A DNA stretch of 64,000 nt, from contig CAZXKO010000095.1 in assembly GCA_964641665.1 (NCBI GenBank), positions 1 through 64,000 on the forward strand. The letters run 5' to 3'. This DNA comes from Gp1-AA133 sp964641665. Lineage in GTDB: Bacteria > Acidobacteriota > Terriglobia > Terriglobales > Acidobacteriaceae. Under the pieces are notes generated by a model. That model was not told the origin of the DNA. It searched no databases and was given only the letters and a program-made list of their open reading frames with translations. Positions within the stretch are counted from its first letter, which is position 1. Each line of letters starts with the position of its first letter. Both the position numbers and the translations under genes were made by a program. Shown in pieces: positions 26,065-35,939 of the stretch.

Positions 26065-26778
26065 TTAGCTGGACTTAGCCACCGCGTGCTTCGGAGATGC
26101 CTTCTGCAGGGTCGCCAGAAGCCGCTTGGCTGCGGCCGGAGTGGCCACCTTGCCCTCGCGCACGATCTCCTTGGCGGTTAGCTCTTTCCCATACACCGCT
26201 TTGTTTCCGCCGTCATCCGAGCGCAGTGTGGAGCCTTCCAGCGATATGCCGGCGAACAACCCCTTGGCGCGGGAGTACGAAAGAATCTCCGCCTTCATCA
26301 CCACGTCCGTTTCTGCCGAGGCATTCCGCCCAACTGGGCCCGCCGCAGCGGACGCGTCGGCACCCAGCTTTACTTTGCTTGACATGATCGAGTTCGCGCC
26401 GCTCTCATTCATGATCAGCAGAACAAAGTCCGTAGCTTCCGCCCCGATCTGGAACCCGAAGCTTCCTCCCTCCAGCGCAAACATCGAGGGCGCGCTCCAC
26501 GGCCCTCCGAATTCCTTGCCCGTGCGACAGGTAACGACTCCACGGCCATAGCTGCCGCCCACAATAAAAGCCGCTTTCTTAACCGAGGGATAGACAACCA
26601 CGCAGACCGACTTGTCGAGCAGATCCTTGGGAATGCCCTCCGGCATCCCGAGAATTTCCTTGAGCACGACCGCCGACTCGTCGAGTCGCTGATCTTCCTT
26701 CATCTCTTTCTTGTCTTCTGCAAACATGGGAAGTACGAATAACAATGCCAAAACCATGACGAACGATGTCTTCTTCAT
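26065..26778 (-). CDS. SYLF-domain lipid-binding protein (Ysc84-like)
   Basis: 237 residues from ATG 26778 (GGAG five bases upstream). A signal peptide (MKKTSFVMVLALLFVLPMFA) precedes a SYLF domain: IPKDLLDKSVCVVVYPSVKK, AAFIVGGSYGRGVV, WSAPSMFALEGGSFGFQIGA, TDFVLLIMNE, LGADASAAAGPVGR and SYSRAKGLFAGISLEGS. All blocks are in the usual order. Eukaryotic relatives bind phosphoinositides; bacterial members are secreted lipid-binding proteins of unknown role. A strong terminator follows, and the gene appears monocistronic. Confidence 0.92.
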   Translation of the reverse strand: MKKTSFVMVLALLFVLPMFAEDKKEMKEDQRLDESAVVLKEILGMPEGIPKDLLDKSVCVVVYPSVKKAAFIVGGSYGRGVVTCRTGKEFGGPWSAPSMFALEGGSFGFQIGAEATDFVLLIMNESGANSIMSSKVKLGADASAAAGPVGRNASAETDVVMKAEILSYSRAKGLFAGISLEGSTLRSDDGGNKAVYGKELTAKEIVREGKVATPAAAKRLLATLQKASPKHAVAKSS

Positions 26779-27165
26779 AAGTTCTCCGATTTGAATGTTT
26801 ATAGCTGGAGCCGTTTACGAATTTAATCGTGGCGCAGGCAGGAACTCACATTGAGCTGATGGCTCTATTTTAGTCTTCCATTGAAGGCTCCACAACTTCC
26901 GCGCGGGCCCTGGCGGCGATGCGGCTCGGAGGCCATCCATGCACGATTTTCGGGAAGGCTTAACGTATGAGTGAACAATTCGCGGATATTCCCGCTAGTC
27001 GGGCTGGGGTCGGTGCTCCCGCCTTTTGTCATTCCGACGCGCGAGCGCTGCGAGGCAGGAGGAATCTGCTGTTCGTCGCAGGCCGTAAACTACTCAAAGG
27101 GGATCCTTCTCAACCGGGAAGGCCGAGGCCATGCCGCAGACGAGACACTCTCTCTAAGCGGAACG
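26779..27165. repeat. 387-base gap with a 43-nt dispersed repeat
   Basis: The gap between the SYLF start and the TonB-receptor stop holds the presumed SYLF promoter (no clear boxes seen) and, at 27028-27070, copy A of a 43-base repeat beginning GTCATTCCGACGCGCGAGCG and ending GGAATCTGCT. Copies B and C are at 41244-41286 and 41538-41580. No gene is visible. Confidence 0.7.
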
Positions 27166-30081
27166 CTAGAAGCTGAAACTAGCCTGCAACTCCAACTTGC
27201 GATTCGCCGCTGCGCTCGAGAACGGACCGCCAGCCAGGCTGATGGATTGCCCGAAGAACGGCGAACTCAGGTTCCCGATGGGATTCGACAAATTGACCCG
27301 GTTCAGCACATTGCGTGCGTTCACGCTGAAAGTCAGGTTGTAGCGGCGATTGGTGCTACCGGGTCCGAAAATTGCCCCCATTCCAGCCCCGGGGCCACGC
27401 CCGAACCCACCGCCTCCACCGCCACGTTCGCGCCCGCCCCCGGGACCACCGGGCGGACGACCACCTGCTCCGTTGTTCGCGCCGGTTTCTCTGCCAAAGC
27501 CAAACGTCTTACTCAAACGAAGATTCAGCGTGAACTGCGTCGGACCGGTCAAGTAGTTGATCGGCACAATCGTCTGCCCGCTGATCCCGATGTTAGGCGC
27601 CGTATCGAAGGTACCGAAGGGCGTGACGACCACGCTGCTGCGCGTCAGGTCCGTCGCGAACGAAGGCCGGTCGTTCGTAACGGAGTCGCCATTCAGATCG
27701 TTGCCGATGGTCACGTTGTAGGGGGCGCCCGACGATACGATCATGAACGGGCTCAGCCGGAATCCGTAGGGTGCCGAGATCGATCCTCCCAGGAACAGCC
27801 GGTGATGAATGTCGTAGGCAGCGCGACCGTAGTCGGCATCGAGGTTGTATTGGTTCGAGGGAAAACCTCCCCCACCGTTGAACCCTCCCGACGTGTTGCT
27901 GTGAACGTTATTGAATGTATAGAAGCCGAAAAGCGTAAGTCTGGCCCCCGCTCGAATATTGGCGTTCACGATCAACTGGTTCTGGCGGAAGATTCCCTGA
28001 GTCGCGTACTGGTAAATGTTGTTGAGCGTCCCGAAGGGGCGAACCGTTGGGTCGTTCGGATCAGTGGACGGCGGGATCGGTGCGTTGATATTGCGCGTGA
28101 CCAACTGATCGAAGCCTCGCGAGTTCAGATACGAAAGGGTCACGGTGGCGGACTTCGTGACTTGCCGCTCCAGACTCAAAGCCGACTGCATCACGTACGG
28201 AGCCCGCAATCTCGGATCGATCTGATACGTCGTCGGGGACGATGCCTGTAACTCGCTCAGCGTGGGTGGCGTCGGATAGTTGAACGGGACTGGGCACGAC
28301 GAGGGATTGCAACTCGCCACATATTGCAACTGCGTCAGGCCGTTAAAACGCTCAGCCTGTAGCACGTTGCTCTCTGGAAAGCGGTCGTAAAACATACCAA
28401 AGCCGCCACGCAGCACGGTCTTCGCCGCGGTCTTCTGTCCGCCGCCAATCCCCCACGCGAACGACACACGCGGCGCCCAGTCCCTATGATCTCCAATCGC
28501 ATTCTGCGTCTCGAAACGTAAGCCGTAACTCACGGTTAGGTTCGGCCGCAGCTTCCAGTCATCCTGAAAGTACAGCCCGGCGTCGACAACGTTCACGCTC
28601 ACCGTTGGGATCGTCCCCGGCGCGCTCGGTGCAACAGTCTCGGAATACTGAAACGGCTGCGGCTGGCTTTGCTGATACGCGGCCAAATCCTGAAACAGCC
28701 AGGTCCCGTTGAAACCGTTTGTCGCGACACTGGTGTTGTGGACCGCACGCAAGCGGCCACCATACTTCAGGAAATGGTTTCCCAACGCCATCGACGTGTA
28801 GTTCTGCAGCTCGTAATGATCCTGATGATCGGTGCTAGTACCACCGCTGCTGCCCCCGCCTGTGAACGCTCCCAGAACCGAAACCGTGGGGTCAGTGCTG
28901 AACGGAACTTGCCGGTCGCTCTCCCGCAGGTACTGAAAACGGGTCTCGTTGACAACTTTGGTCGAAAGCACCTGCGTGTCGCTGATCTGCACTGTGTGCT
29001 CGATCTCCATACCGTCGTAGGCCTGCGTTGCCTGTGACAGTTGCCCGATGCCGGCATTTTCGTTGGTGTCGCGGAAGAACTGGTAACGCGCGGTCAGCGT
29101 GTTGTTCTTCGAGATCTGGTAGTCGAGGCGGGGGCTGATGTTAGTCCGCGTATGCGGATTCGGAACCGTCATACTGACCGCGGTATCGCCTGCACTGCAG
29201 GCCAACGTCAGACAGGCGGCGGTGACTACCGACACTTCGTCGATATTCCGGCGCTGTGCGTCGAGGAAGAACGAGGCTTTCTTGCCGAGCGCCCCGCCCA
29301 CGTTTCCCATGTACTGCACAGAGTGGTAAGGAGGCTCCGACGTCAAAAACGGGTTCTGTGAATTGAACGCGGACGAGTTCCCCATCACCGAGACTTGCCC
29401 GTGTAGCTTGTCCGTGCCCGGCTTGGTCAGAATCTCAATCCGCCCGTAACCCAGCTTGTCGTACTCAGCGGAGAACGGGTTCTGGTTAATGCGAATCTCG
29501 CGGATCGACGACTTCGGCGGCAGCTGTCCCGCCGTGAACCCGTCGATATAGATCTGGCCTCCATTCGGACCGGCCGAGGGTCCGGCCAGTGCTTCAAGAT
29601 CGGTCTGCAGTTCGTCAGGATCGTCGGGCAGCGCATCCAGGTCTTTCCCGCTCAACGTGATCGCCCCCGCGTTGTTCGTCGGATTGGTGTCGACGGTTGT
29701 CCCCTGATCGGTGACGTTGATCTTCTCCTTCTCCACAGCAATCCCCAGCGCAACATTCAACTGCTGCGACGATCCGCCCATGATCTGCACGCCATCTTTC
29801 GCGTAATCGGCAAATCCCGGTGCGCTCACTGTCACGCTATAGGTCCCCGGGACCAATCCATCGATCGTGTAGGCACCGGTCCGGTTCGTCGTCGCCGTCC
29901 TGGCCGTGCCGTCAGGAGTCACCGCAATCACAGTAGCGTTCGTGACCGCCGCCCCCGATGGATCCGTGACCGTGCCACGTACACCGCCCGTGCCCGTTTG
30001 GGCTCCCGCCGGCAAGCTGAGCAACAAAACCAATATCACTACAGCAACCCCGATATATTTCCTGGCTCGATCCAACTTCAT
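27166..30081 (-). CDS. Oar-type TonB-dependent receptor with carboxypeptidase-regulatory domain
   Basis: 971 residues from ATG 30081 (AGGAGAAGGG upstream). Order: signal peptide ending LSLPAGAQ; carboxypeptidase-regulatory-like Ig domain (about 32-115; GVRGTVTDPSGAAVTNATVI, TYSVTVSAPGFADY); plug domain (about 120-240; IYIDGFTAGQLPPKSSIREI, EILTKPG); and a large C-terminal barrel ending NRKLELQASFSF with a terminal aromatic. A Gly/Pro/Arg-rich stretch lies near residues 885-915. Such receptors are abundant in acidobacteria and are thought to take up large substrates or act in adhesion; the ligand is unknown. It follows the DUF5666-type gene by 66 bases on the same strand. Confidence 0.93.
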   Translation of the reverse strand: MKLDRARKYIGVAVVILVLLLSLPAGAQTGTGGVRGTVTDPSGAAVTNATVIAVTPDGTARTATTNRTGAYTIDGLVPGTYSVTVSAPGFADYAKDGVQIMGGSSQQLNVALGIAVEKEKINVTDQGTTVDTNPTNNAGAITLSGKDLDALPDDPDELQTDLEALAGPSAGPNGGQIYIDGFTAGQLPPKSSIREIRINQNPFSAEYDKLGYGRIEILTKPGTDKLHGQVSVMGNSSAFNSQNPFLTSEPPYHSVQYMGNVGGALGKKASFFLDAQRRNIDEVSVVTAACLTLACSAGDTAVSMTVPNPHTRTNISPRLDYQISKNNTLTARYQFFRDTNENAGIGQLSQATQAYDGMEIEHTVQISDTQVLSTKVVNETRFQYLRESDRQVPFSTDPTVSVLGAFTGGGSSGGTSTDHQDHYELQNYTSMALGNHFLKYGGRLRAVHNTSVATNGFNGTWLFQDLAAYQQSQPQPFQYSETVAPSAPGTIPTVSVNVVDAGLYFQDDWKLRPNLTVSYGLRFETQNAIGDHRDWAPRVSFAWGIGGGQKTAAKTVLRGGFGMFYDRFPESNVLQAERFNGLTQLQYVASCNPSSCPVPFNYPTPPTLSELQASSPTTYQIDPRLRAPYVMQSALSLERQVTKSATVTLSYLNSRGFDQLVTRNINAPIPPSTDPNDPTVRPFGTLNNIYQYATQGIFRQNQLIVNANIRAGARLTLFGFYTFNNVHSNTSGGFNGGGGFPSNQYNLDADYGRAAYDIHHRLFLGGSISAPYGFRLSPFMIVSSGAPYNVTIGNDLNGDSVTNDRPSFATDLTRSSVVVTPFGTFDTAPNIGISGQTIVPINYLTGPTQFTLNLRLSKTFGFGRETGANNGAGGRPPGGPGGGRERGGGGGGFGRGPGAGMGAIFGPGSTNRRYNLTFSVNARNVLNRVNLSNPIGNLSSPFFGQSISLAGGPFSSAAANRKLELQASFSF

Positions 30082-30147
30082 CCCTTCTCCTGCAGCATAT
30101 TGCGGGCATAGCCCGCTTACTCGTCACTTAAAGCAGACTCCCCCTCG

Positions 30148-31452
30148 CTACGGGCTCGCCGCCGCTTCGACACTTGAGGAACTCAAGCTCCACGGGGAAA
30201 GCATCAACGCCTGACTCGCGCTGGGGGCGGCCGTCAGGATCGGTTCGACCCCGGCGAGCAGCGTGATCGCGGTGACTTCTCCCGACGCGCCACCTTCGGT
30301 CGAAACGATCATTACCGCGTCCCCCTTATTGAGGTCGGCCAGGGTCGCGGCTGGCATCCGGCTCAGGATTTGCTGGATGTCCGGCGGACCGCCGTTTCTG
30401 CGGCCTTCTCCCATCCCTCCCGCAGGCCCGCCCGGCCCCTGCGCTCCACCCTGAGAACGCGCCTCTGCGCCACCTCCGCTTCCACCACCCATCCCGCCCA
30501 TTCCTGCAGCCGCCGCTCCCGGAATCCCCGCTGCGGCCCCACCCTTCAACCGCATCGCGATGCGCTGCGCGAACTCCGCCGGGAGCTTGCGCAGTTGCGC
30601 GTCCGGCGTGATCTTCACGACCACAGACTGCTTGCTGAGAACATCCTTCAGCGTAAGGGTGTTCGCCCCGGAATCGACGGCCGTGATCGTCCCCGCCAGG
30701 TTGCGAAAGCTCCCGGAGACGACTTCATCCGCCGTAAGTTCAGTGCCGTCTTCGTTCTTGGTTCCACGCGCGCGCAGTTGATCCCCCGCTTTGATCTGGT
30801 CGATCGGCGCCACCTTGGCGTCGTCGAACTTCACGGAGCTGGGCGCGTACCGCCGTAAGATCGTGCTCTTCGTAGTATGGATCGCAACCGTCTTGCTCCC
30901 CGTGAAAGACGTCATCGAAATGCTGACGGTGCCGGCGGTAGCGTCGACCGCGGTGACTAACCCACCCACGCCTCGCTTCTGCCAGTCTTCGCGGTCCTTG
31001 TCCTTCTTGGCCGCAACATCCGACTGTTTCATGACGATCACGGCGAGGGCGGTCAGGGAAGAACTGTCGGAGGATGGCCGGCCGCGCACGAGAATGCGGT
31101 CTCCGGTCTGCAGGTCCTGCTTCTGAAGGGGCGTTGCGGTCTTTAGGTCTTTTTGTCCCGGCGCAACCCGCAGCAGCCGAGTGGAGTCTTGCAGCGTGAC
31201 ATGAACTTCTTCACCGCTGTCCGCGGAGAGCACGATGCCGGTGTCGTTGATGCTCTTAAGAGTGCCGACTGCCTGTTGAATGCGCTCAGAATTCTGCCCC
31301 GATGTCGTGGCACCCGCCTGGCCGAAACCATCACCGTTCGAGCCGGAAGCGCCGAAGCACACTTCCGACAGAACGGACGCGCCCAACCACGCCAGCAGCA
31401 GAACCTGCGCTAAAACTCTGGCTCGCGACAGCAAACTCCAACGATACTCCAT
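30148..31452 (-). CDS. Secreted DUF5666-type repeat protein
   Basis: 434 residues: a signal segment (VLAQVLLLAWLGASVLSEVCF) and then three small OB-like repeats of the DUF5666 kind, each of the form GTLKSINDTGIVLSADSGEE, GLVTAVDATAGTVSISMTSF or GTITAVDSGANTLTLKD, followed by GDQLRARGT-type strands. A low-complexity Gly/Ala/Met stretch spans about residues 305-350, and a final repeat (DAVMIVSTEGGASGEVTAIT) precedes a hydrophobic tail. Function is unknown. The position directly upstream of the TonB receptor suggests that it is an envelope partner made from the same transcript. Confidence 0.75.
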   Translation of the reverse strand: MEYRWSLLSRARVLAQVLLLAWLGASVLSEVCFGASGSNGDGFGQAGATTSGQNSERIQQAVGTLKSINDTGIVLSADSGEEVHVTLQDSTRLLRVAPGQKDLKTATPLQKQDLQTGDRILVRGRPSSDSSSLTALAVIVMKQSDVAAKKDKDREDWQKRGVGGLVTAVDATAGTVSISMTSFTGSKTVAIHTTKSTILRRYAPSSVKFDDAKVAPIDQIKAGDQLRARGTKNEDGTELTADEVVSGSFRNLAGTITAVDSGANTLTLKDVLSKQSVVVKITPDAQLRKLPAEFAQRIAMRLKGGAAAGIPGAAAAGMGGMGGGSGGGAEARSQGGAQGPGGPAGGMGEGRRNGGPPDIQQILSRMPAATLADLNKGDAVMIVSTEGGASGEVTAITLLAGVEPILTAAPSASQALMLSPWSLSSSSVEAAASP

Positions 31453-31595
31453 ACTTCACTGTAGCATCGCCAGCCGGGGTCATCTTCCGCTTTTACAAAG
31501 TTTTACGGACGTGTAACCTGGACCATCCGGCCTCTGGGACAAGCCGCACCTGGCCCCCGCAACTGCAGCGTCTAGTTACACCTGGCGGAGCCGTT

Positions 31596-32288
31596 TCAGT
31601 CGCCGAAGAGCGTGCGATACACGCCGCCTCCCAGGGCGCCGCCGATGATCGGCGCCACCCAGAACATCCAGAGCTGTGCAACCGCCCAACCTCCCACAAA
31701 CACGGCCGTCCCCGTACTGCGCGCCGGATTCACCGAGAGATTCGTGACTGGAATTCCTATCAGGTGAATAAGCGTCAGGCCCAGGCCGATGGCGATCGGC
31801 GCGAAACCCGCCGGAGCGCGATGATCGGTGGACCCCATGATGATCAGCAGGAAGAACATCGTGAGCACGACTTCCGTAATAAAACAGGCGACGGTTGAGT
31901 ATCCGCCCGGAGAGTGCACGCCGTAACCGTTCGAAGCGAAGCCGTTACTCAAAGCAAAATTCGCTTGCCCCGAAGCGATCGTGTACAAAACGCCCGCGCC
32001 CGCGATTCCGCCGACCACCTGCGCGACGGCGTAAGGCAGCAGTTCCGACGCCGGGAACCGTTTCCCCACCACCAATCCGGCTGACACCGCCGGGTTCAGA
32101 TGGCAGCCTGAAATGTGGCCGATCGCATAAGCCATCGTGAGGACGGTCAGACCGAACGCGAGTGCGACCCCGGCAAACCCAATCCCCAAGTTGGGGAAAG
32201 CCGCGGCCAGGACCGCGCTGCCGCATCCTCCGAACACCAGCCAGAACGTTCCGAAAAACTCCGCTGCCGCGCGCTTTCCGATACTCAT
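31596..32288 (-). CDS. aqpZ: Aquaporin Z-type water channel
   Basis: 230 residues, six membrane helices with both half-helix motifs: NPAVSAG (about residue 65) and NPARSTG (about 185). Other family marks are KRAAAEFFGTFWLVFGGCG at the N-terminus and HISGCHLNPAV. Length and the His/Arg selectivity environment fit AqpZ-like water channels rather than glycerol facilitators. Two ATGs are adjacent (32291 and 32288). AGGAGG lies three and six bases upstream of them respectively, so I choose 32288. No partner genes. Confidence 0.92.
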   Translation of the reverse strand: MSIGKRAAAEFFGTFWLVFGGCGSAVLAAAFPNLGIGFAGVALAFGLTVLTMAYAIGHISGCHLNPAVSAGLVVGKRFPASELLPYAVAQVVGGIAGAGVLYTIASGQANFALSNGFASNGYGVHSPGGYSTVACFITEVVLTMFFLLIIMGSTDHRAPAGFAPIAIGLGLTLIHLIGIPVTNLSVNPARSTGTAVFVGGWAVAQLWMFWVAPIIGGALGGGVYRTLFGD

Positions 32289-32510
32289 CATCCGCCTCCT
32301 GAAGTTAGAGTTGGTCTGGCCCAGGTCCTAAGTGCGGATGGGATGGTAGCAGGCTGTGACGATCAGAGGAAGAGTGTCTTGTTATCCAGATACCAGAGAA
32401 TCAGCGCAAGTTGTGATTGACGTGGGGAAAATGCTGAGATACTTTGCGCGTTCGACTTGAGCACACACAAATGTCCGGTGTCGTACACGAAGACCTGCAA
32501 GGAGATTTCG

Positions 32511-34556
32511 ATGTCCCGTCCGCGTCGCTTTCAGACTGCTTTGTCGGTCGTGGCCTGCCTTAGCCTGCTCGCATTCTCTCCCGAAACCCACGCCCAATCC
32601 GATCCGCTCCACATCTGGGTCGGCAAGCTCAATCGCCCGTCGGCGAAAAAATGGGTGAATGCTCACCTGACGCAGGAGCAGAAGGAAATCGACGCCTTGC
32701 TCGCCGCCAAGGATCCACGAAACGTCGAGAATACCCTCCAGCCTTACGACAACGCGCAAAACGAACTGGCAGTCGCCGGCCAGGAGGCCTACCTGATGTA
32801 TGCCGTCGCGCCACAGAAAGAAGTGCGCGACGCCGGCCAGGCTCTAGCCGAAAAGGTTCAGCAAGCTGCAACTATCCTCAGCTTGAATCAGGAGGTTTAC
32901 CACGCACTGGTGGCAGTTAACGTCTCCGCGGCCGATTCCGCCACCAAACACTACATGGAACGGGCGCTGCTCGAATACCGCCTCGCGGGAGTCGATAAAG
33001 ACGCCGCCACCCGCGCCCAAATCAAGAAGTTGTTCGACCGCGCCACCGAACTTGGCCTCGCTTTCGGGCGCAATATCCAGGAGAACGTCAATCGGGTCGC
33101 CGTCAAAGACAAGACGGAACTCTCCGGCCTGCCTACCGACTTCATCGCCGCCCATCCGCCCGCCGCCGACGGCTCCATTACCCTGACCACCGAGGAACCC
33201 GACGAAGATCCGGTCATGAGCTACGCCGCTAGCGATGACCTCCGCAAGCGCATGTACCTCACCTACAACACGCGCGCCTACCCGAAGAACAAAGACATCC
33301 TGCTGGACCTGCTGAAGACTCGCGCCGAACTGGCGAAAATCCTCGGATACTCAACCTGGGCCGACTTCGCCACCGCCGACCAGATGATCGGCTCGGCCGC
33401 CAACATGAAATCGTTTCTGAATGACGTCGACGCCGCCTCCCGCGATGCCGCCAAGCGCGAGTACTCCCTCCTGCTGGCGTTCGCCCGCCAGAAACAGCCC
33501 GACATCATCTCTATCCCCGCTTACGGCAGCGCCTATCTGTACGAACAATACGGACGTGCCACGTTCGGCTTCGATTCGCAGGCCGTGCGTCCCTATTTCC
33601 CCTATGACCGCGTGCAGCAGGGCATTCTCGACACCGCTGCCCGCCTGTTTCACGTCACCTTCAAGCCCGCCACCCATGCCGTGTGGGACCCATCTGTCAG
33701 CGCTTGGAACGTGTTCGATGGCGACAAACTGGTCGGCCGCGTTTACTTCGACATGCATCCGCGTGACGGGAAAGACAAGTGGTTCAGTTCTTCTCCCGTC
33801 GTGCCTGGAATCAAAGGCAAGCAATTGCCGGAAGGCGCGCTCATCTGCAATTTCCCCGGCGGCAAGCCCGGCGACCCCGGCCTGCTGCAATACGACGACG
33901 TCGTGACCTTCTTCCACGAATTCGGCCACCTCATGCACAACATCCTCGGCGGACAGCAGGCCTGGAGCGGCGTCAGCGGTTTTGCTACCGAAGGCGACTT
34001 CGTCGAGGCTCCCTCGCAGATGCTCGAGGAGTTCTTCCGCGATCCCGCCATCCTTCAATCTTTTGCGAAGCACTATCAGACCAATGAAGTCCTGACCCTC
34101 GACCTGATCGAGAAAATGAACCGGGCCAGCGCCTTCGGCCGGGCCCGCTGGGTACAGGGGCAACTCTTCTACTCCAGCTACTCCCTCGATCTGCACGACC
34201 GCTCCCCCGAAGGATTGGATCTCGACGCCGTTCTCCGCACCGACTTCGGACGCTTCATTCCCTACCCCTTCGTGGAAGGCAATCACATGTATGCCGCCTT
34301 CGGCCATCTCGTTGGCTACAACTCGAACTACTACACCTACCTGCTCGACAAAGTCATCGCGCTCGACTTCTTCAGCCAGTTCGATCAGAAAAATTTGCTG
34401 GATGGCGAAGCTGCCATGCGCTATCGCCGCACAGTCCTCGAACCAGGTGGCTCAAAACCCGGAACCGAACTGATCCGCGGATTCCTGGGCCGTCCCCAGA
34501 ACTTGGACGCCTTCAAGACTTGGATGGGAGGAGAGTTTCGCGATACTGCGAAATAG
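32511..34556 (+). CDS. M3-family metallopeptidase (oligopeptidase)
   Basis: 681 residues from ATG 32511, preceded by AAGGAG at good distance; the open frame starts at 32457 but has no RBS. A signal peptide (TALSVVACLSLLAFSPETHA) indicates export. The zinc site is in TFFHEFGHLMHNIL (about residue 470), with the downstream Glu in EGDFVEAPSQMLEEF, as in thimet oligopeptidase/Dcp relatives. Substrate-binding Tyr/His residues are in the GHLVGYNSNYYTYLLDKVIA segment. It cleaves short peptides, here presumably in the periplasm. It stands alone between aqpZ and the STAS gene. Confidence 0.93.
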   Translation: MSRPRRFQTALSVVACLSLLAFSPETHAQSDPLHIWVGKLNRPSAKKWVNAHLTQEQKEIDALLAAKDPRNVENTLQPYDNAQNELAVAGQEAYLMYAVAPQKEVRDAGQALAEKVQQAATILSLNQEVYHALVAVNVSAADSATKHYMERALLEYRLAGVDKDAATRAQIKKLFDRATELGLAFGRNIQENVNRVAVKDKTELSGLPTDFIAAHPPAADGSITLTTEEPDEDPVMSYAASDDLRKRMYLTYNTRAYPKNKDILLDLLKTRAELAKILGYSTWADFATADQMIGSAANMKSFLNDVDAASRDAAKREYSLLLAFARQKQPDIISIPAYGSAYLYEQYGRATFGFDSQAVRPYFPYDRVQQGILDTAARLFHVTFKPATHAVWDPSVSAWNVFDGDKLVGRVYFDMHPRDGKDKWFSSSPVVPGIKGKQLPEGALICNFPGGKPGDPGLLQYDDVVTFFHEFGHLMHNILGGQQAWSGVSGFATEGDFVEAPSQMLEEFFRDPAILQSFAKHYQTNEVLTLDLIEKMNRASAFGRARWVQGQLFYSSYSLDLHDRSPEGLDLDAVLRTDFGRFIPYPFVEGNHMYAAFGHLVGYNSNYYTYLLDKVIALDFFSQFDQKNLLDGEAAMRYRRTVLEPGGSKPGTELIRGFLGRPQNLDAFKTWMGGEFRDTAK

Positions 34557-34756
34557 GAAGGTCGGAATCGTCGCCGCGCATGGCGGGGCTCTTAACCCCA
34601 GGTTGATCGGTCGCGATCCCGATCTGCGAACGGATCTCGGTCATTCCAGCTGGGGTAAAACGCGGTGCCTCGGCCCACCGTTTTTCGCAGCGCCCTCTGC
34701 GGCCTTTCTTTGCGACCTCAGCGGTTAAAAGCTTTCCCGGTCACCTCGGACTCGCT
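34557..34756. repeat. Gap with 'TGCGGCCTTTCTTTGCG' repeat copy
   Basis: The 200-base gap between the convergent M3 peptidase and STAS genes contains at 34686-34735 a degenerate copy of the CCTTTGCGGTTAAA repeat family. No gene seen. Confidence 0.5.
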
Positions 34757-35092
34757 CTAGAACGAAGCCACCGCCGCATCGTCGTCCGGAAAAATCTCGA
34801 ACAAATTCAGCACCCCCACCAGCCGCAGCGTCTTGACCGCGAACTCCGAAGGACTGACCAGCTTGATGTTCACCCCGCGTTGTCTGGCCGACGCCAGAAA
34901 CCGCACCAGCAGACCGATTCCGCTGGAATCAATCATGGGAACCTCGGCAAGATTGACCGCGATCCGAGTCTCTTCGTTCTTCAGCGCCTCCTCCAGGGTC
35001 TGACGCAGGCTGTCCAAAGCTGGCCCCATCCGCAGGGGTCCTTTCAGGTGCACCAACTGTACTTGCGAGCGCTTTCGTACGTTAATGTCCAA
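34757..35092 (-). CDS. STAS-domain anti-sigma-factor antagonist
   Basis: 111 residues from a TTG at 35092, which has GGAAGGGGA just upstream. Single STAS domain: VQLVHLKGPLRMG, IAVNLAEVPMIDSSGIGLLV (the Ser in DSSGIG is the usual phosphorylation site) and VNIKLVSPSEFAVKTLRLVGV. SpoIIAA/RsbV-type proteins free sigma factors by binding anti-sigma kinases. No RsbW kinase or phosphatase lies nearby, so the partner is elsewhere. It ends near the convergent M3 peptidase gene. Confidence 0.9.
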   Translation of the reverse strand: MDINVRKRSQVQLVHLKGPLRMGPALDSLRQTLEEALKNEETRIAVNLAEVPMIDSSGIGLLVRFLASARQRGVNIKLVSPSEFAVKTLRLVGVLNLFEIFPDDDAAVASF

Positions 35093-35710
35093 GCCGTCCC
35101 CTTCCGATCACTGCCGCCGCCGCGCCACCGTGCAAAACCCTGAATCCGCGAGCGCGCTCAACTTACGGGAAACAGACGAGCTTTGCAAGCAGACCGGCTG
35201 TACTTCCCTTCCAACGGTGGTTCGCACGCATCCACGCCGGCGCTCTCCGCGCTGGAACGAAACCTACCCCGCCATCCAAAATTAATTTTTCATCCTCACC
35301 AATCGAAAGATTTGCCATAATGCCCTCCCCCCTCGCGGAGGACCTATGCCTGTCTCGACCGCCCGGGCCCCGCAGTTTCGCTTTAACGTCGCTGTCGTGA
35401 CCGCCGACGACTCGATGAGTCAAGAGGCGGACGCTTGCCTGCCAGAATGGTCGAAATCACGCGCCTTGTGACCGTTACACTCATGCCAACGAAATGTTGC
35501 TCGACCAGACTGTACGCTCTCGCTCGTTCAGCGGCAATTGTTGATAGCGGACCGTGTGTAACTACCTGCCCTGGTCCTGTTCATTCCCGACACCGGCCGT
35601 CCCGAATGACCTCGCTCGCTGTACCTTTTCTGGCCTGTCTTTTGTCGATGACTGGGCGGGAAGGGGAGCCCGAACGATTTAGGGAATGTCGAAAGTGCGT
35701 TCCTAAGAAT
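35093..35710. other. Gap without assigned gene, one weak small ORF
   Basis: Between the STAS gene and tRNA-Gly. At 35346-35471 a 41-codon frame (MPVSTARAPQFRFNVAVVTA and on to EWSKSRAL) has GGAGG five bases before its ATG and an AT-rich, promoter-like stretch (TTGCCATAAT near 35312-35321) before that. It resembles nothing I know and may be the stub of a lost gene. The remaining bases up to 35710 show no coding signal or repeat. Confidence 0.3.
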
Positions 35711-35785
35711 TGGAGCGGGAGACCGGGATCGAACCGGCGACATCCAGCTTGGGAAGCTGGCGTTCTACCGCTGAACTACTCCCGC
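35711..35785 (-). tRNA. tRNA-Gly (anticodon CCC)
   Basis: On the minus strand the 5' acceptor arm GCGGGAG (35785-35779) pairs with CTCCCGC near the 3' end. There is a D-arm with AGTTCAGCGGTAGAA, an anticodon arm CCAGC-TTCCCAA-GCTGG giving anticodon CCC, and a T-arm GCCGGTTCGATCCCGGT. The discriminator T and 3' CCA are encoded. All arms fold, and the length of 75 including CCA is normal for tRNA-Gly. Confidence 0.95.
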
Positions 35786-35939
35786 TCGGCTAAGGCTGAG
35801 ACTACCACCGCTCCAAGCCTCCACGCAATAAGCGCACAACTTGCCAGTCCCGGTCTTCTCAACCGCAGGGCCCCGCCCGCTTCGTGCAAACTCCTCCGCC
35901 CCTGCGTTAGTATCGTTCCCGCTCCAGGAGAGACAAATC

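Noticed and set aside
26971..28251. 426-codon plus frame over the TonB receptor end
   Set aside because: Antisense to the receptor. Its beginning is the 43-nt repeat; no protein motifs.
33351..34307. 318-codon minus frame inside the M3 peptidase
   Set aside because: Shadow: the plus strand has the HEFGH zinc site and a signal peptide.
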